Assembly: GCF_036417845.1 (NCBI RefSeq)
Contig: NC_089981.1
Span: 25,192,001-25,256,000, forward strand
Source: Apteryx mantelli
Lineage: Eukaryota > Chordata > Aves > Apterygiformes > Apterygidae
Length of the DNA stretch: 64,000 bases
Direction of reading: 5' to 3'
Shown here piece by piece: positions 61,236 to 64,000 of the stretch. Within the stretch, counting starts at the first letter, position 1. Each line of letters begins with the position of its first letter. The position numbers and the translations under genes are program-made. A model generated the notes under the pieces. That model was not told where the DNA came from and made no database searches. It saw only the letters and a list, made by a program, of their open reading frames with translations.

Positions 61236-64000
61236 TAACTACTGGAATACATGATTTCTGGACATGCATACACGTTTTTAGAAAAATTATTTTCAAAAGC
61301 ACTCATTTTTCCAGCTACACTGCTGGAAATACAATCCCAGGTTACCTCTAGCATTATTGAGATGCACAAGGCACTCATGGAGGCATTATCTCCACAGAGC
61401 AGGAACAAATAATCTTCCATCCAGCACCAACAGTCAAGTGAATGAACCAGTTAGAAACCCCATGATGCAAAATATTTCTTTAGGTGACCTGTGCTACTCC
61501 TGAGTAGAGCTTAGCAGCGTTTTTATTCACAACAGAAAAGGTATCATGTATTCTTCAAGTAACTGTTATAAATACTGCACAAATTAACTACTGTGAAATA
61601 TTTGTTCTTTTTAAATAAACTGTTGTCTTTCATCTGCACAATAACGTTGACAGAGAAAGCACATACAGCAGTTCGAAATAGCAGAACTTGAAGAAGACAG
61701 GAGGAAATTTGGCAACCTTTGTTTTGCCACTTCATGCAAATTATGTATCTGTACTTCAGTAACACCTAGAAACAGCAATCAGGGCACCATTTTGCTAGGA
61801 ACTGTGCTCATATCTAGCAAAAATGGCTCCTGCCTCTTGTCCTTCCAGTCTAACGACTGCAAGACAATAGGGTCTTTCAGGTATTTGGTATTTGCAAAGG
61901 ACTTTCCCCATTTCCCCCATAGGAAAAAAATAATTCAGTTTCTCGCAATACACTTCTGAATCTATAGCATTCACTGGACATAATACTTCATGTGCCAGTG
62001 AAGGCTCATCAAGGAATGCACCCTTTGTGTGGCACACGGAGAGTCCAAGATGGAGGAATGACGAAGTGAGATCACTTACCCTTACGTCTTTTAAAAGCAA
62101 TTTCCAAGCTGCTGCTTCTTTATCAGTAAGAAGACTCTCAGAAGGTTGCCAAGATTCAATGGATCAAGCACAAAAATTAAAGAAAATCCAACTTTGCAAA
62201 AAGAGAAAGTTAAGTCTTGTGCAGAAATGCGAAGCTAGCAGCAGCAAAAATCTCATTTCCTTTAGCACAGAAAGGGAACGGGCAAGGGAGATGTCAGAAG
62301 TGCCAAGTGCTTATGGTCTGCAATTCCACTTCCTGTCATCGACAACCAAAAGATACGTGGGTGTTTCTTCTCTAGACAACTGGACCTACAGTCGTTCACT
62401 GGAAAGGGAAGAAAGCTCACCTGGGGCACGTAGAGATGCTCAAAATAAAAGTATAAATTCTAAAAGGAAAAAACACAGTAGATAACTGAAGTCATTCTGA
62501 GACAAATAAGGGAGTTGGAAAAAGAGAAAGGGAGAAATAATGATACTGGCAGCCTTCAGACCTCTGAGCCATTTTCTGCAGTGGTAGCTGAGCTCCACAC
62601 AGCTCGTCAGAAATACGTAACATGCTTTCTGAAGTGAGATACTGAAAATCTCTTCCCCATCTTTTTAATAAAGTGAATGAAACTAAACACACAAAACAAA
62701 AATAACAGAAGTTTCGTAGCTGCATAAAAGTCATGCTGGGCAGAATTAATCCAGTGGCAGAAACAATATTAACTGTACCTCTTGCATATAATAATAGGAC
62801 CTTACTGAACCCAATCACAGAATATATTCAAGCACCGCAAAATGCCACATGTGCATTTAAAGATTAGAAAATGAGTTCAGTGCAAAACAGTACACTTCAT
62901 CTTGTATATTGAGCTGTTTTGATGAACAGTACAAGAAAAGGAGAATTTCTGTTGCTGTACATGCCAAACACGTCACACCACTATAATCTTATTTCCAGCA
63001 TAATCTTAAGTTCTTTGTATTGATAGAAGGGAAAAATACAATTAACTCTCCATTTACTGAACTCCGTGTAAATACAATTTTAGCTTAAAAGTTGCACTAC
63101 TAATTTGTATTTTTTTTTCCTCTCTCATTTTAATCAGTTTAGAGTATTTCAGATACTGTGTTTATTGCTGCTGCTCTAGCAAAATTCTTGGCTTTACAAA
63201 CATAGCTTACAGTTTCCTATAATACTTTTTCCTTCCTTGTTTTGTGCCTGACACGAGACATGACTGAACGTGCAGAGCAGACGTGACAGTGACTAGGCCC
63301 AAGGTGCAGTCAAAAGCTCCAGAAGAAGGACACAGACGCTCTTCTTTAAATTAGAGCTGTCATGTCAGGGCCACAACAGTAGAAAACTCATTTAAAAAAA
63401 TAAATAAAAAATAAATACAAACAGTTGCCATTTTATGACTTCTCATGTCTATTTAATTAGGTGCTAGAGGAATTTATTAAGTTATAGTTCAAATCTTATT
63501 CCCAAGAACCCCAAACAGGCTACACCAAAGGGCAATTTTTAACTCCCAGAAGCCACAGCAGTTCTAAGAGCCATCTAAAACATCTGCGAAAATACAAAGA
63601 CAACAGTTAAAACTGCCTTTGGTAACTTTTTGTGTAAAAACAAAACAAAACCCCCACACTTGTATTAAACTAACCTCTAATATCAGTGGAAAACTGAAGT
63701 GAAAATGGAGAATAAAGAAGCATTTCTCAATGTACATTCCTATATCCAAAAGGGCAGAAAATTTACTAAACGTTCCTTAGCAGTGCTGAAATACTGAAAG
63801 CCAGAACACATACCCCAGGCTGAATGACACAGTGCAAGCACAGCATGTCTTAGTCTGTAGTTTGGGCTTCTCTTTACAACAAAAAGATAATCTTAATATT
63901 TTTTAAAACGTAGGGAACAGATTTAGCCAGCTCCACAATTGCAAAAGTCAATGTATACAAACAGCTCTGCTAAAATCAAGAAAAATTAGAGATAAGAGCC

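Larger units (their letters stand above)
37245..64000 (-). other. PTPRJ: Probable first intron of PTPRJ, exon 1 not found
   Basis: Nearly 27 kb with no exon I can support. I looked on the minus strand for a start codon, a hydrophobic signal sequence and a phase-0 donor, chiefly in the GC-rich patches (38100-38440, 53600-53950, 55100-55830, 58620-58870), without a convincing case. A very long first intron is known for PTPRJ in mammals. The stretch holds microsatellites, homopolymers, a MIR-like fragment and GC-rich islands listed separately. Many ORFs of 60-200 codons occur on both strands and none resembles a known family. Confidence 0.65.

Overview
The window is a vertebrate nuclear locus, most likely from a bird. 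It carries split exons with GT-AG introns, dispersed CR1-type LINE remnants and short introns. Nearly all of the supportable coding content belongs to one gene on the minus strand, PTPRJ (DEP-1/CD148), a receptor-type protein tyrosine phosphatase of the R3 class. The C-terminus, the single catalytic domain ([23 protein letters not shown] and QTEDQY motifs) and the transmembrane exon match vertebrate PTPRJ, and all exon phases join without a break.

Layout, read 3' to 5' of the gene along increasing coordinates. 1-9570: downstream intergenic DNA with no gene I can support. About 9570-12651: probable 3' UTR. 12652-18229: eight exons for the phosphatase domain and tail. 18689-20758: juxtamembrane exons, including a 9-nt microexon at 18866-18874, and the transmembrane exon. 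22020-25863: membrane-proximal extracellular exons. 26847-34897: a tandem array of 270-bp exons, each one fibronectin type III (FN3) domain. Eight copies are intact, one (34628-34897) has an open frame but no splice donor, and one (26847-27101) is dead. 35708-35875: an N-terminal linker exon with a furin-like RSKR site. 37226-37244: a 19-nt microexon. 37245-64000: apparently first-intron DNA. The exon carrying the start codon and signal peptide was not found and is probably beyond 64000.

The exons I place, leaving out the donorless copy, sum to 4206 nt, i.e. 1401 residues plus stop, without the first exon. The product would be a single-pass membrane protein: a glycosylated FN3 rod outside, one helix, and one cytoplasmic tyrosine phosphatase domain with two tail tyrosines.

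The most interesting part is the FN3 array. Copies and their introns are nearly identical in places, including a block of roughly 970 bp repeated at a 4043-bp offset. Domain differences are concentrated in the first third and the C-terminal end of the module. Around the array lie decayed copies. Together they suggest continuing unequal exchange and gene conversion changing the length and surface of the ectodomain. No previously undescribed multi-gene system was seen.
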